Source: Austwickia sp.
GTDB taxonomy: Bacteria > Actinomycetota > Actinomycetes > Actinomycetales > Dermatophilaceae
Reading direction: 5' to 3'
Assembly (NCBI GenBank): GCA_016699675.1
Contig: CP064985.1
Coordinates: 1,054,001-1,118,000 of the forward strand
Length of the DNA: 64,000 bases
Positions within the stretch are counted from its first letter, which is position 1, and every line of letters begins with the position of its first letter. Positions 32,714 through 41,871 of this stretch are shown piece by piece. Below the pieces are notes generated by a model. The model did no database searches, had not been told where the DNA came from, and worked only from the letters and a program-made list of their open reading frames with translations. The position numbers and the translations under genes were made by a program.

Positions 32714-33646
32714 ATGGCGAAGAAGCGCAAGGTCATCATCACGTGTGCCCTGACGGGCTCGATTCACACCCCGTCGATGTCGCCGTACCTGCCGGCGAAC
32801 GCCGACGCCATCGCCCAGGCCGGGCTCGAGGCCGCCGAGGCGGGGGCGGCGATCCTGCACCTGCACGCGCGCACGGAGGACGAGGGCCGCCCGACGCAGG
32901 ACCCCGACGCCTTCCGCCCATTCATGGAAAAGCTCAATGCGAATACCGATGCGGTGCTGAACATCACGACGGGCGGCTCGCCGGCGATGACCGTCGAGGA
33001 CCGGATGCGGCCGTGCATGGAATTCGCTCCGGAGGTTGCCTCCCTCAACCTCGGCTCGATGAACTTCGGGATGTTCCCGATGCTCGCCCGATACAGCGAT
33101 TTCAAGCACGCGTGGGAGCCGGAGTATCTCGAGAACTCCAAGGATCTCGTCTTCAAGAACACCTTCAAGGACATCGAGACGATCCTCACGCGGGGCACGG
33201 CGAACGGCACCAAATTCGAATTCGAGTGCTACGACATTTCGCACCTCTACACGCTCAAGCACTTCGTGGAGCGCGGGCTGGCCCAGCCGCCGTTGCTGAT
33301 CCAGTCGGTCTTCGGCATCCTCGGCGGCATCGGCACCCACCCCGAGGACCTCATGCACATGCGGCGTACGGCGGACCGGCTGTTCGGCGACAGCTACGAG
33401 TGGTCCATCCTCGGCGCCGGCCGCCGCCAGGTCCCGCTGGCGACGATGGGCTGCACGATGGGCGCGCACGTGCGGTGCGGCTTGGAGGACTCCCTCTTCA
33501 CGACCGACGGTTCGCTCGCCGAGTCCTCGGCGGTGCAGGTCCGCAAGCTGCGGACCATCGTCGAGGAACTGGGCCACGAGATCGCCACCCCGGACGAGGC
33601 GCGCGAGATCCTGCAGCTCAAGGGCCGCGACAAGGTCAACATCTAG
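32714..33646 (+). CDS. Beta-keto acid cleavage enzyme (BKACE, DUF849)
   Basis: TIM-barrel zinc enzyme of 310 aa that condenses a beta-keto acid with acetyl-CoA to give acetoacetate and a new acyl-CoA. The zinc-binding histidines are visible in AAILHLHARTEDEGRP, and IITCALTGSIHTPS opens the barrel. FECYDISHLYTLKHFVERG and GVGRRQVPLATMG-like segments (GAGRRQVPLATMGCTMG) also fit. Family founders act on 3-keto-5-aminohexanoate (lysine fermentation), dehydrocarnitine and others; the substrate here is unknown. GAGGTGG precedes the ATG. The adjacent CoA-transferase could recycle acetoacetate. Confidence 0.88.
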   Translation: MAKKRKVIITCALTGSIHTPSMSPYLPANADAIAQAGLEAAEAGAAILHLHARTEDEGRPTQDPDAFRPFMEKLNANTDAVLNITTGGSPAMTVEDRMRPCMEFAPEVASLNLGSMNFGMFPMLARYSDFKHAWEPEYLENSKDLVFKNTFKDIETILTRGTANGTKFEFECYDISHLYTLKHFVERGLAQPPLLIQSVFGILGGIGTHPEDLMHMRRTADRLFGDSYEWSILGAGRRQVPLATMGCTMGAHVRCGLEDSLFTTDGSLAESSAVQVRKLRTIVEELGHEIATPDEAREILQLKGRDKVNI

Positions 33647-33680
33647 GGCCCGGCCGGGGTCCACCCGCCCGAGGTACGAC

Positions 33681-33717
33681 CGCGACGGGCGCGCCTGCCA
33701 CAGGCGCGCCCGTCGCG
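33681..33717 (+). terminator. Perfect 17-bp-stem terminator hairpin
   Basis: CGCGACGGGCGCGCCTG (33681-33697), loop CCA, and its exact complement (33701-33717). Lies 35 bases after the BKACE stop and ends 16 bases before the HAD gene. Confidence 0.8.
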
Positions 33718-33732
33718 TGCGAACCTGGACCG

Positions 33733-34440
33733 ATGAGCGTGCGCGCGGTGCTGTTCGACATGGATGGGACGCTGCTCGACCACGCCGCCGCCTCGGCCGC
33801 CGCGGGCGAGGCCTTCGTGGCCCGGGTGCGCCCCGACCTGCCCGTCGCCGAGGCGATGGAGCTGTGGTCGGACGCCGATCACGACGGCTACCAGCGGTTC
33901 CTCGCCGGCGAGATGAGCTTCCAGGAACGCCGGCGGTACGGCGTGCGCGGGCTCGTCCCGGCGCTGGTGCACGCGCCCGATCAGCAGGTGGACGAGACCT
34001 TTGCCGGTTACCTCGCCGACTACCAGGCGCGGTGGCGGGCCTACCCCGACGCGCGCCCGGCCCTGGCCGCGGTCCTCGACATGGGCCTGCGCGTGGCGGT
34101 CGTCTCGAACAACTCTCTGGAGCAGACCCTACAGAAGGCCGACGTCATCGGTTTGTGGCCCGAGCTGACCCCCATCGTGGCCTCGGAGGAGGTCGGCGCC
34201 GCCAAGCCCGACCCGCGGATCTTCCTCGCCGCCTGCGAGGCGATCGACTGCCCGCCGGCGGACACCGTCATGGTGGGGGACGACCTGATGGCCGACGTCC
34301 TGGGCGCCCTACGTGCCGGACTGCGGGCCACCTGGCTGAATCGCGACGATCCCCGCACCGTCGAGGAGTCGCTCAACCTGAGCACCTCCCCCGCGCCGAC
34401 GATCCACAGCCTCACCGAACTGACGCGCGTGCTGTCTTGA
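33733..34440 (+). CDS. HAD-superfamily hydrolase
   Basis: Haloacid-dehalogenase-like phosphatase of 235 aa. Motif I FDMDGTLLD (nucleophile Asp near residue 9), motif II VVSNNS, motif III lysine in AAKPDPRIF, and motif IV VGDDLMADVLGA are all present, with a helical cap domain (about residues 15-90). Most members dephosphorylate small metabolites; none of the context genes tells the substrate. Start ATG 33733. Convergent with the sensor kinase gene. Confidence 0.88.
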   Translation: MSVRAVLFDMDGTLLDHAAASAAAGEAFVARVRPDLPVAEAMELWSDADHDGYQRFLAGEMSFQERRRYGVRGLVPALVHAPDQQVDETFAGYLADYQARWRAYPDARPALAAVLDMGLRVAVVSNNSLEQTLQKADVIGLWPELTPIVASEEVGAAKPDPRIFLAACEAIDCPPADTVMVGDDLMADVLGALRAGLRATWLNRDDPRTVEESLNLSTSPAPTIHSLTELTRVLS

Positions 34441-34462
34441 CCCCGTCACGGCGCAGCCCCCG

Positions 34463-36463
34463 TCACGGCCCGGCGGGCTGGGCGACGTCAATGACCCCCG
34501 GGGCTGGCAACCGCAACTCGATGCGGGTCCCGCCGAGCGGGCTGGCCAGCGCCGCGATCCGGCCGCCGTGGCGCTCGGCGATGCGGCGGCAGATCGCGAG
34601 GCCCAGCCCGGTCCCGGCGTACGCCGAGGCGTGCTCGGGCGCGCGGTAGAACTCGCCGAAGATGGCCGCCTCCTGGCCTGCCGGGATGCCGATGCCGGCG
34701 TCGTCGACCCACAGCACCACCCAGTCGCCGTCCCGGTGGCTCTCGATCGCGATGCGCGGGACGGTCCCCGGCACGACGTACTTCAACGCGTTGCCGAAGA
34801 GGTTCCCCAGGAGCTGGCGCAACTGGGCCCGATCGCCGACCACCTCGTCCTGCGCGCGGATCGTCACCATGGCGCCGCTGCGAGTGATGCCGCCGGCGAC
34901 ATCCTCCACGGCGTCGTGGGCGACATCGCCCAGGGTGAGACGTTCCGGGGCGATGGCCATGTCCCGCGCCATCGCGTAGCCCATGAGGTCGGTGAGGAAG
35001 CCGTTCATTCGTCCCACGGCCGCAAGCACGTGATCGGTCGGCTCGCGCCAGACCCCCTCGGGCACCGCACCGAGGTCCTCTCGCAACAGGTCGGTCCACA
35101 TCTCGATGGACGTCAACGGTTGCCGGAGGTCGTGGGCCGCGACGCGGGCTAACATGCGCAGCTCGTCGACCTGCCGCCGCGACTCCGTGACATCGTGCAG
35201 CGCGACCACCGTGGCGCGGTCCGGCCCGTGGGTCAGCTCCTGAGCCTGCACGACCACCGTGCAGCCCGAGAGGCAGCCCGGTTCCTCGGCCACCAGGTCG
35301 ACAGCGCCGTCCCGCAGGGACTGCTCGATGGCGTCGGCCAACCGGGGCGCAGCCGACCGGGGCGCGGCGCCGTTGTCCATGCCGGTGAGACGGGCCGCCG
35401 TCGCGTTGCGCATGGCCACCCGGCCCTCCTCGGCCAGGACGAGGACGCCGTCCGTCATCGACCGGATGACCGCCCCGAGCAGGTCGGCCTGCTGGGCCGA
35501 TCGGATGGCCTCCTCGCGCGCCACGGCCCGTTCCTGTCGCACCTGATGCAGCAGGTGGGAGCGGCTCTCCCGGTCGGCGACCCCGGCCATGGCGACGACG
35601 AGAACCACCAGCAGCACCGTGTGGACGTGGGCGGACTCGACGTCGGCGGCCCCCAGTCCGAACGGGGAGTGGCCGAGCAGCGTCAACGCGAGGACGACCA
35701 CTCCGACGACGACGAGGTAGAGGAAGGTCTCGAGGACCGAGAACACCGCAGCGCTGCCGATGGCGGCGATGATGACCAGGTAGACGAGGGGCAAGCGGAC
35801 ATCCACCGCCTCCAGGGCAAGGATCCCGACGACGGTGGCGAGCGTGGCGCCGCCGACCAGCACCGGGCCGACGCCGCGCAGGTACCACCGCTCCCGACGG
35901 AAGATCAGCCCCGCCGCCACCGCCCCGTAGAGCAGGCCGACGAGGTTGCGGATGAACCAGAACAGCGCTGCTCGCCAGCTCGACTCCCCCAGCACGAGCT
36001 GGGCGAGGGGCAGCGTCAGCCAGCCCGCCGCGTTGCCCAGCACGCAGGCGAAACTCAGCCGTCGCAGGTCTGGTCCCGAGCCGAGGTAGGGCGTGCTCCC
36101 ACCGCGCCACCGGAGGTAGAGCCGCACGGCCACGACATCGGTGACTGTGTTGCACACGCCGCCCAGCAGGGCGAAGGCCGGCGCCATCCCCGTCATGACG
36201 TTCACGGCGGCCGTCGCCAAGACCATCACCAGCACGGGAACGCACAGCGACCGGCGAGACCACCACCGCGGCGCCTGGAGCAGCGGCAGCAACCAGGCGA
36301 ACCCCACGCCGACCGCCGGCCACACCGCCGCGATCCGGGCGTCGGAGACGATGAGGGCGCGAGAGATGACCAGGGCAGCCAGGTAGGCCACCCCGAAGAC
36401 CGCCGTCGCGGCGGGGGTGACCGTCGGGTCCAAGCCGTCCCGCCAACGGTCTCGAGCGGGCAT
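34463..36463 (-). CDS. MASE1-domain sensor histidine kinase
   Basis: Membrane sensor of 666 aa. About nine hydrophobic helices (residues 15-290) form a MASE1-type sensory domain; a PAS-like domain (about 325-430, LLGAVIRSMTDGVLVLAEEGRVAMRNATAARLTG) follows, then a HisKA domain with phospho-acceptor His in VAAHDLRQPLTS and an ATPase domain with NLFGNALKYV, DDAGIGIP and GTGLGLAI. No response regulator gene is adjacent. The ATG at 36463 is chosen over a TTG one codon earlier. It is divergent from the DUF485-ActP pair, so control of acetate uptake is a reasonable but unproven guess. Confidence 0.9.
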   Translation of the reverse strand: MPARDRWRDGLDPTVTPAATAVFGVAYLAALVISRALIVSDARIAAVWPAVGVGFAWLLPLLQAPRWWSRRSLCVPVLVMVLATAAVNVMTGMAPAFALLGGVCNTVTDVVAVRLYLRWRGGSTPYLGSGPDLRRLSFACVLGNAAGWLTLPLAQLVLGESSWRAALFWFIRNLVGLLYGAVAAGLIFRRERWYLRGVGPVLVGGATLATVVGILALEAVDVRLPLVYLVIIAAIGSAAVFSVLETFLYLVVVGVVVLALTLLGHSPFGLGAADVESAHVHTVLLVVLVVAMAGVADRESRSHLLHQVRQERAVAREEAIRSAQQADLLGAVIRSMTDGVLVLAEEGRVAMRNATAARLTGMDNGAAPRSAAPRLADAIEQSLRDGAVDLVAEEPGCLSGCTVVVQAQELTHGPDRATVVALHDVTESRRQVDELRMLARVAAHDLRQPLTSIEMWTDLLREDLGAVPEGVWREPTDHVLAAVGRMNGFLTDLMGYAMARDMAIAPERLTLGDVAHDAVEDVAGGITRSGAMVTIRAQDEVVGDRAQLRQLLGNLFGNALKYVVPGTVPRIAIESHRDGDWVVLWVDDAGIGIPAGQEAAIFGEFYRAPEHASAYAGTGLGLAICRRIAERHGGRIAALASPLGGTRIELRLPAPGVIDVAQPAGP

Positions 36464-36479
36464 CAAACGACACCTTTCG

Positions 36480-37042
36480 GGCGCGTCTCAGCGCCTCATC
36501 GCAGGTCCCGAGCGACCTCCAGCATATCCGCCGCTGCAATTGGCACGGAGCTGCCCCGGTAATAACACGGGTCGGCCCGACGAAGCGCGCGTCGGGGGTG
36601 CGCCGGCCAGCCAGACGGCCGGTTTGGGCGCTTTGCCCGCCGGGCCCGGAGCGGCTGGCGCGGGCGAAATCGGTTGAACCTGAAGCGATTCCGGAAAAAA
36701 AGCCTGTTTGATGCGGACTCACCTCGGCCACGGCGTCTCTCACGGAGCGACTCGGATCTGCTCACATATCGGACGAGTGAGGCATCATCCCAGGTCCGGA
36801 CATCGGCGTTACCTACGCGGTCGAGGCGCCGAATCGGCGAAAGCCCACGACTCTCCGAACGACCGTTCGGCGCGTGACGCGGTCCGCGCAGCCCCGCACA
36901 GCGCGCACCCGGAACCGCCGGGCGCGGCACGGGCGCGCGCTTATGGCGCACATCGCCCGACATCGCTGATCGTGACGGGGATCACAACGTTAGGCCCGGC
37001 ATTCCGCGCCCGCGGGAAGCCGTACCCGAAAAACCCGCACGA
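36480..37042. other. Intergenic region between sensor kinase and acetate module
   Basis: About 560 bp without a convincing gene. It is locally AT-richer (36670-36790) than flanking genes, as expected for a divergent regulatory region. Apart from the CRP-type site at 36972-36985 I see no assigned structure; short open frames here lack ribosome sites and codon bias. Confidence 0.6.
36972..36985. promoter_or_regulatory. CRP/GlxR-type operator before DUF485-actP
   Basis: GTGACGGGGATCAC is a perfect GTGA-N6-TCAC palindrome, the consensus core bound by CRP-family proteins including actinobacterial GlxR/Crp. It lies about 70-80 bases before the DUF485 gene. Regulation of acetate uptake by cAMP-type regulators is known in corynebacteria; the site is seen, its use inferred. 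Confidence 0.5.
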
Positions 37043-37054
37043 ATGAGGTGTCCT

Positions 37055-37408
37055 TTGACCGACCATCGCGATCTGACCGAGGGCTCGCCACCCGGCGGTC
37101 TCACGGAATACGAGCGGGTCCAGGCGACCCCTCAATTCGCGGAGCTACGGGATCGCTTCCGCAAGTTCGTGTTCCCCTGGACGATCTTCTTCCTGCTCTG
37201 GTACTTCCTCTACGTCCTGCTCGCCGCCTTCGCGCCGGGATTCATGTCGACGAAGGTTTTCGGCAACATCAACCTCGGCTTCATCTTCGGCGGGTTGCAG
37301 TTCGTCTCGACGTTCGGCATCACCATGCTTTACGTCCGCTGGGCGAGCCGTGAATTTGACCCGCGCGCCGACGTCATCCGCGACGAGATGGAGAGGGCCG
37401 GCGCATGA
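37055..37408 (+). CDS. DUF485 membrane protein, partner of ActP symporter
   Basis: Small membrane protein of about 117 aa with two helices (FPWTIFFLLWYFLYVLLAAFAPGFM and GFIFGGLQFVSTFGITMLYVRWA), preceded by LTEYERVQATPQFAELRDRFRKF and followed by FDPRADVIR, all DUF485 signatures. Such proteins almost always accompany acetate symporters and probably assist them. Start: TTG at 37055 with GAGGTG seven bases before it gives MTDHRDLTEG; an in-frame ATG at 37043 overlaps that ribosome site and is less likely. Its stop overlaps the actP start (ATGA). Confidence 0.88.
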   Translation: MTDHRDLTEGSPPGGLTEYERVQATPQFAELRDRFRKFVFPWTIFFLLWYFLYVLLAAFAPGFMSTKVFGNINLGFIFGGLQFVSTFGITMLYVRWASREFDPRADVIRDEMERAGA

Positions 37409-39057
37409 GCCACCTGATTCCCGCCCTGGTCCCCGCCGCCGAAACGGTCGGCACCCCGGCGCTGAACATCGGCATCTTCGCCCTGTTCGTCGTCGTGACG
37501 CTGACCGTTGTCATCAAGGTGGCCTCCGGCAAGAAGTCGGCCGCCCAGTACTACACCGGTGGCGCCGCATTCTCCGGCCGCCAGAACGGCATCGCCATCG
37601 CTGGCGACTACCTCTCGGCGGCCTCGTTCCTGGGCATCGCCGGCGCCATCGCGCTGCAGGGCTACGACGGCTTCCTCTACTCGATCGGCTTCCTCGTCGC
37701 GTGGCTGGTGGCGCTCCTGCTCACCGCGGAGCTCATGCGCAACACCGGCCGCTACACCATGGCCGATGTGCTGTCCTTCCGGCTGCGCCAGCGGCCGGTC
37801 CGCATCGCCGCCGCCACGTCGACGCTCGCAGTCTCGTTCTTCTACCTCCTGGCCCAGATGGCCGGTGCCGGGGGGCTCGTCTCGCTGCTGCTGGGTGTCA
37901 GCTCGCAGGCCGCGCAATACCTGGTCATCGCCATCGTCGGCGCCGTCATGATCGGTTACGTCATGATCGGCGGCATGAAGGGCACCACCTGGGTGCAGAT
38001 CATCAAGGCGGTTTTGCTGATCACCGCCACGGCGATCATCACCCTCTGGGTGCTCGGCAAGTATGGGTTCAACCTCTCCGACCTGTTCCAGGCGGCGGTC
38101 GACAAGACCGGCAAGGGTGGCGAGAAGCTGCTTGACCCGGGCCTGAAGTACGGCATCAACGACACCACGAAGATCGACTTCATCTCCCTGTCGATGGCGC
38201 TCGTGCTCGGCACGGCCGGCCTGCCGCACGTGCTGATCCGCTTCTACACCGTCCCGACGGCCAAGCAGGCCCGCAAGTCGGTGGAGTGGGCCATCTGGCT
38301 CATCGGTGGCTTCTACCTGCTGACCCTGGTCGTCGGCTTCGGGGCGGCGGCCCTCGTCGGCCCCGCCCGTATCAAGGCCGCGGCCGGTGGCGCGAACTCG
38401 GCGGCCCCCCTGTTGGCGTACGAGCTCGGCGGCTCCGTCTTCCTCGGCGTCGTCTCGGGCATCGCCTTCGCCACGATCCTCGCGGTGGTCGCCGGCCTGA
38501 CGATCACCTCCAGCGCGACCTTCGCCCACGACCTCTACAAGGAGGTCTTCAAGCGGGGCAATGTCACGCCGGAGCAGGAGGTCCGGGTCGCCCGCTTCGC
38601 GGCGCTCGGCATCGGCGTCGTCGCGATCCTCGGCGGCATCCTCGCCTACGGCCAGAACATCGCCTTCCTCGTGGCCCTGGCCTTCGCGGTCGCGGCGAGC
38701 GCGAACCTGCCGACGATCCTCTACTCGCTGTTCTGGCGCGGCTTCACCACCCGCGGCGCGTGCTGGAGCATCTACGGCGGCCTGATCAGTTCGCTGGGCC
38801 TGATCATCTTCAGCCCCGTGATGTCCGGCAAGGTCGACGCGGCCGGAAAGTCGCTGTCGATGATTACCAACCCGAACATCGACTTCCACTTCTTCCCGCT
38901 GGAGAACCCCGGCATCATCTCGATCCCGTTGGCGTTCTTCCTCGGCTGGCTGGGCAGCGTGACCAGCAAGCAGGAGATCGACGACGCGAAGTGGGCGGAG
39001 ATGGAGGTCCGGTCCCTGACCGGGGCCGGTGCCCACGTCGAAGTGGTCGACCACTGA
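37405..39057 (+). CDS. actP: Cation/acetate symporter
   Basis: Sodium/solute symporter of 550 aa with about 13 helices. YYTGGAAFSGRQNGIAIAGDYLSAASFLGIAG is the signature region, and GTAGLPHVLIRFYTVPTAKQARKSV the family's conserved internal motif. Takes up acetate (and likely other short acids) with a cation at the membrane. ATG overlaps the DUF485 stop. A stem-loop follows the stop. The nearby CoA-transferase, BKACE and thiolase genes show that short-chain acids are metabolised here. Confidence 0.92.
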   Translation: MSHLIPALVPAAETVGTPALNIGIFALFVVVTLTVVIKVASGKKSAAQYYTGGAAFSGRQNGIAIAGDYLSAASFLGIAGAIALQGYDGFLYSIGFLVAWLVALLLTAELMRNTGRYTMADVLSFRLRQRPVRIAAATSTLAVSFFYLLAQMAGAGGLVSLLLGVSSQAAQYLVIAIVGAVMIGYVMIGGMKGTTWVQIIKAVLLITATAIITLWVLGKYGFNLSDLFQAAVDKTGKGGEKLLDPGLKYGINDTTKIDFISLSMALVLGTAGLPHVLIRFYTVPTAKQARKSVEWAIWLIGGFYLLTLVVGFGAAALVGPARIKAAAGGANSAAPLLAYELGGSVFLGVVSGIAFATILAVVAGLTITSSATFAHDLYKEVFKRGNVTPEQEVRVARFAALGIGVVAILGGILAYGQNIAFLVALAFAVAASANLPTILYSLFWRGFTTRGACWSIYGGLISSLGLIIFSPVMSGKVDAAGKSLSMITNPNIDFHFFPLENPGIISIPLAFFLGWLGSVTSKQEIDDAKWAEMEVRSLTGAGAHVEVVDH

Positions 39058-39058
39058 C

Positions 39059-39097
39059 GACGGGGCTCGTCGATCAGCGGACCCGGCGAGCCCCGTC
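39059..39097 (+). terminator. Terminator hairpin after actP
   Basis: GACGGGGCTCG (39059-39069) pairs perfectly with CGAGCCCCGTC (39087-39097) across a 17-base loop, two bases after the actP stop. Confidence 0.6.
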
Positions 39098-39236
39098 CAC
39101 GACCGCGGGTGGCGCGTCCCTCTCACCGGGGCGCGCCACTCGCCGTACCAGGCCCGCCCCCGACCGCACCGGCGCGCGGCGTCGCGGTTGACTTCTGGAG
39201 ACGAGGTGATCGGACGAGGTGAGCAGGAGACCCACG

Positions 39237-41108
39237 ATGGGCGCGGACGTGGAACTGGCTGAGGTCAGGGACTTCATCGCCGGGGTGGCCCCCTTCGACA
39301 CGCTGCCGGCAGCCGTGCTGGACGCGCTGCCGCGCTCGATGACGATGCAGTACTTCCGCCGCGGCACGGCCATCATGGCGGTGGGGAGGAACAACGACGA
39401 GCTGTACGTCGTGCGCTCCGGGGCCGTAGACGTCCTCAATCAGCAGGGCCGTCTCGTGGATCGAGGCGGCGTGGGCACCTGCTTCGGATCCACCACGCTA
39501 GTCCGAGGCAACCCGTCCCGGTTCGACGTCACCGCGATCGAAGACGTCCTCGCACTGGTCTTGCCGGCGGCCGACTTCCATGCGCTGGCGCAGGCCCACG
39601 AGGGGTTCGCGCGGTTCTTCGACTCCCAGCGCGCGTCCCGGATGAGCGAGGCGGCCGCCGCGATCCAGGCCAGCGAGACCGGCTCCAGTGTCTTCAAGGC
39701 CCGGGCCCGCGATCTGATCCGCCAACCGGCCAGCATCGTCTCGGTCGACACCAGCATCCAGGGCGCGGCGCAGCAGATGACCGACGACCGGCGCTCCTCG
39801 GCGCTGGTCATGCTGGGCCGAGTGCTGGCGGGGATCGTCACCGACCGAGACCTGCGCTCGAAGGTAGTCGCGCAGGGCGTCGACGTCGCCGAGGCAGTCC
39901 ACACCATCATGACGCCGAGCCCCGTGACGGCCGACGCCGACGCGGTCGTGTTCGAGGTCCTCCTGGACATGGTGTCCCGCAACATCCACCACATGCCTAT
40001 CACCGAGGCGGGCCAGCCGATCGGGGTGCTCACCACCAACGACATCGTGCGCGTGGAGCAGGACAACCCGCTCTTCCTGACGCGCGAGATCGCGGCCCAG
40101 GAGTCGGTCGCGGGCATCGTCGCCGTGGCGCATCGGCTGCCCGGGCTGGTGGAGACCCTGGTGCGGCAGGACGCGTCCGCCGACGAGATCGGCCGGGTGG
40201 TCACGGCGGTGGGCGACGCCGTGGATCGCCGACTCATCCTCCTAGCCGAGGCGGAGCTCGGGCCGCCGCCCATCCCGTACTGCTGGGTCGTGATGGGGTC
40301 CCGGGCCCGGTTGGAGCAGGCGCTGGGCGCCGATCAGGACAATGCCCTGATCCTGGACGACAGCTACGACGAGGCGCGGCACGGCGCCTACTTCCAGGCC
40401 CTCGCCGAATCCGTCTGCGGCGCGCTCGCCGAGGCCGGCTACGCGCACTGCCCGGGCAAGGTGATGGCGAGCAACGACCGGCTGCGCGCGCCCGTCCGGG
40501 TGTGGCGCCAGCAGTTCGACGAGTGGATGACTCGGCCCGTCGCCGACGCGATCCTGCGCGCGGGGATCTTCTTCGACATGCGGCCGGTCCACGGGGCCAT
40601 CGACCTGTACGCCGCACTCAGTGACCACGTGGCGGCCGTCGCGCCGCAGTCGCGACTCTTCCTGGGGCACATGACCCGGGGGGCCGTGGGCGTCGAGCCT
40701 CCGATCGGGTTCTTCCGGGGACTCGTCGTCGCCAAGCAGGGCGAACACCGCGACACCTTCGACATCAAGGGCGGCGGGGTGCGCGCCGTGGTGGAGGTCG
40801 CGCGCGTGATCGCCCTGTCGAACGGCATCCGCGCCGTCAACACGCGGCAGCGCCTGCAAGAGGCCATCGACACCGGGGCCATGGACCGCCACCGGGGCGA
40901 GGACCTGCGGGACGCCTTCGAGTTCATCTCCTACGTGCGGCTGCGTCACCAGGCCGGCCAGGTGCGGGCGGGACAGCAGCCCGACAACCACGTCCGCCCC
41001 GACGACCTGACCGAGTTCGACCAGCGGCACCTGCGCGAGGCGTTCGCCATCGTGTCCAAGGCGCAGCGCACCCTGTCCCACCTGTACTCCGTCTCGTTCA
41101 TGCGATGA
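39237..41108 (+). CDS. CNMP-binding/CBS/DUF294 putative nucleotidyltransferase
   Basis: Signal protein of 623 aa. Order: cyclic-nucleotide-binding domain (residues 10-125, YFRRGTAIMAVGRNNDELYVVRSG), two CBS domains (about 155-285, IVTDRDLRSK; HHMPITEAGQPIGVLTTNDIVR), then a DUF294 nucleotidyltransferase domain with GSRARLEQALGADQDNALI (G-S-x8-D-x-D) and a C-terminal DUF294 helical domain. This architecture commonly sits beside ActP-type symporters and a DnaQ-like exonuclease, as here, and is thought to modify a protein in response to nucleotides. ATG at 39237 has AGGAG nine bases upstream; a GTG at 39219 is an alternative. Confidence 0.88.
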   Translation: MGADVELAEVRDFIAGVAPFDTLPAAVLDALPRSMTMQYFRRGTAIMAVGRNNDELYVVRSGAVDVLNQQGRLVDRGGVGTCFGSTTLVRGNPSRFDVTAIEDVLALVLPAADFHALAQAHEGFARFFDSQRASRMSEAAAAIQASETGSSVFKARARDLIRQPASIVSVDTSIQGAAQQMTDDRRSSALVMLGRVLAGIVTDRDLRSKVVAQGVDVAEAVHTIMTPSPVTADADAVVFEVLLDMVSRNIHHMPITEAGQPIGVLTTNDIVRVEQDNPLFLTREIAAQESVAGIVAVAHRLPGLVETLVRQDASADEIGRVVTAVGDAVDRRLILLAEAELGPPPIPYCWVVMGSRARLEQALGADQDNALILDDSYDEARHGAYFQALAESVCGALAEAGYAHCPGKVMASNDRLRAPVRVWRQQFDEWMTRPVADAILRAGIFFDMRPVHGAIDLYAALSDHVAAVAPQSRLFLGHMTRGAVGVEPPIGFFRGLVVAKQGEHRDTFDIKGGGVRAVVEVARVIALSNGIRAVNTRQRLQEAIDTGAMDRHRGEDLRDAFEFISYVRLRHQAGQVRAGQQPDNHVRPDDLTEFDQRHLREAFAIVSKAQRTLSHLYSVSFMR

Positions 41109-41127
41109 GCAGGCGCGCGCTCCCCCG

Positions 41128-41850
41128 GTGGCGCCGGTGATCTCGTTCGCCGAGCGGCACCGGGAGCGCGCCCGCGACCGGGCCCGCCTGCGGGCCCGGG
41201 ACCGCGCCCCCGCCGGTGCCCTGCGCGACTACCTCTCGGCCGCGCCCCCGACCCGGACCACCCCCCTCGGCGAGCTGCCGCTGCTCGCCCTGGACTTCGA
41301 GACCACCGGACTCGACGCGCGCGACGCCCACATCGTCAGCATCGGGTGGGTGCCGGTCGACGGACGCGCCATCCGCCTGGACGGCGCCCGCCGGCTGATC
41401 GTGCGGCCGGCCGCCGAGGTCGGGGAGAGCGCCGTCGTGCACGGCCTCACCGACGACGTGGTGGGCGCCGGGGTGGCGCTGGAGTCGGCGCTGGATCAGG
41501 TCCTCGCCGCGCTCACCGGCCGGCTGCTCCTGGCCCACCACAGCGTGATCGAGACCGACTTCCTGGCTAGTGCCTGTCGCCAGGTCTACGGCGAGGCGCC
41601 CCGGCTGGCGAGCGTCGACACCCTGCTGCTGCAGGAGCGGGTCGTCACGACGACCCTGCCGCACGGTCAGGAGCCGCCGCCGGGCAGTCTTCGGCTCTGG
41701 GCTGCCCGGGCGCGCTACGGGCTCCCGACGTACCGGGCCCACGACGCCCTCGTGGACGCGATCGCCTGCGCCGAGCTCTACCTGGCCCAGACCGCCGAAC
41801 TCGGCGCCGGCCGCGAGCTCCTCGCGCGCCACGTGGTCGCCCGCCGCTAA
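41128..41850 (+). CDS. DnaQ-like 3'-5' exonuclease
   Basis: DEDDh exonuclease of 240 aa. ExoI LALDFETTGLD, ExoII around LLLAHHSVIETDFL, and ExoIII YRAHDALVDAIA with the catalytic His-Asp are present. Family proteins proofread DNA or process RNA; stand-alone versions next to DUF294 proteins and ActP are typical, perhaps acting on a nucleotide signal. The N-terminal 45 residues are Arg-rich. Start GTG at 41128, or GTG at 41137. Confidence 0.85.
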   Translation: MAPVISFAERHRERARDRARLRARDRAPAGALRDYLSAAPPTRTTPLGELPLLALDFETTGLDARDAHIVSIGWVPVDGRAIRLDGARRLIVRPAAEVGESAVVHGLTDDVVGAGVALESALDQVLAALTGRLLLAHHSVIETDFLASACRQVYGEAPRLASVDTLLLQERVVTTTLPHGQEPPPGSLRLWAARARYGLPTYRAHDALVDAIACAELYLAQTAELGAGRELLARHVVARR

Positions 41851-41871
41851 GCCATCTGGGCGGACGATGGG

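Noticed and set aside
31223..33664. 813-codon open frame on the minus strand
   Set aside because: Antisense to the CoA-transferase and BKACE genes, both of which have clear family motifs.
36496..36963. 155-codon minus-strand frame in the kinase/DUF485 gap
   Set aside because: Arg/Pro-rich, no ribosome site, overlaps the promoter region and CRP-type site boundary.
37330..39126. 598-codon open frame on the minus strand
   Set aside because: Antisense to actP; composition is Asp/Arg/Gly low-complexity, typical of a mirror frame.
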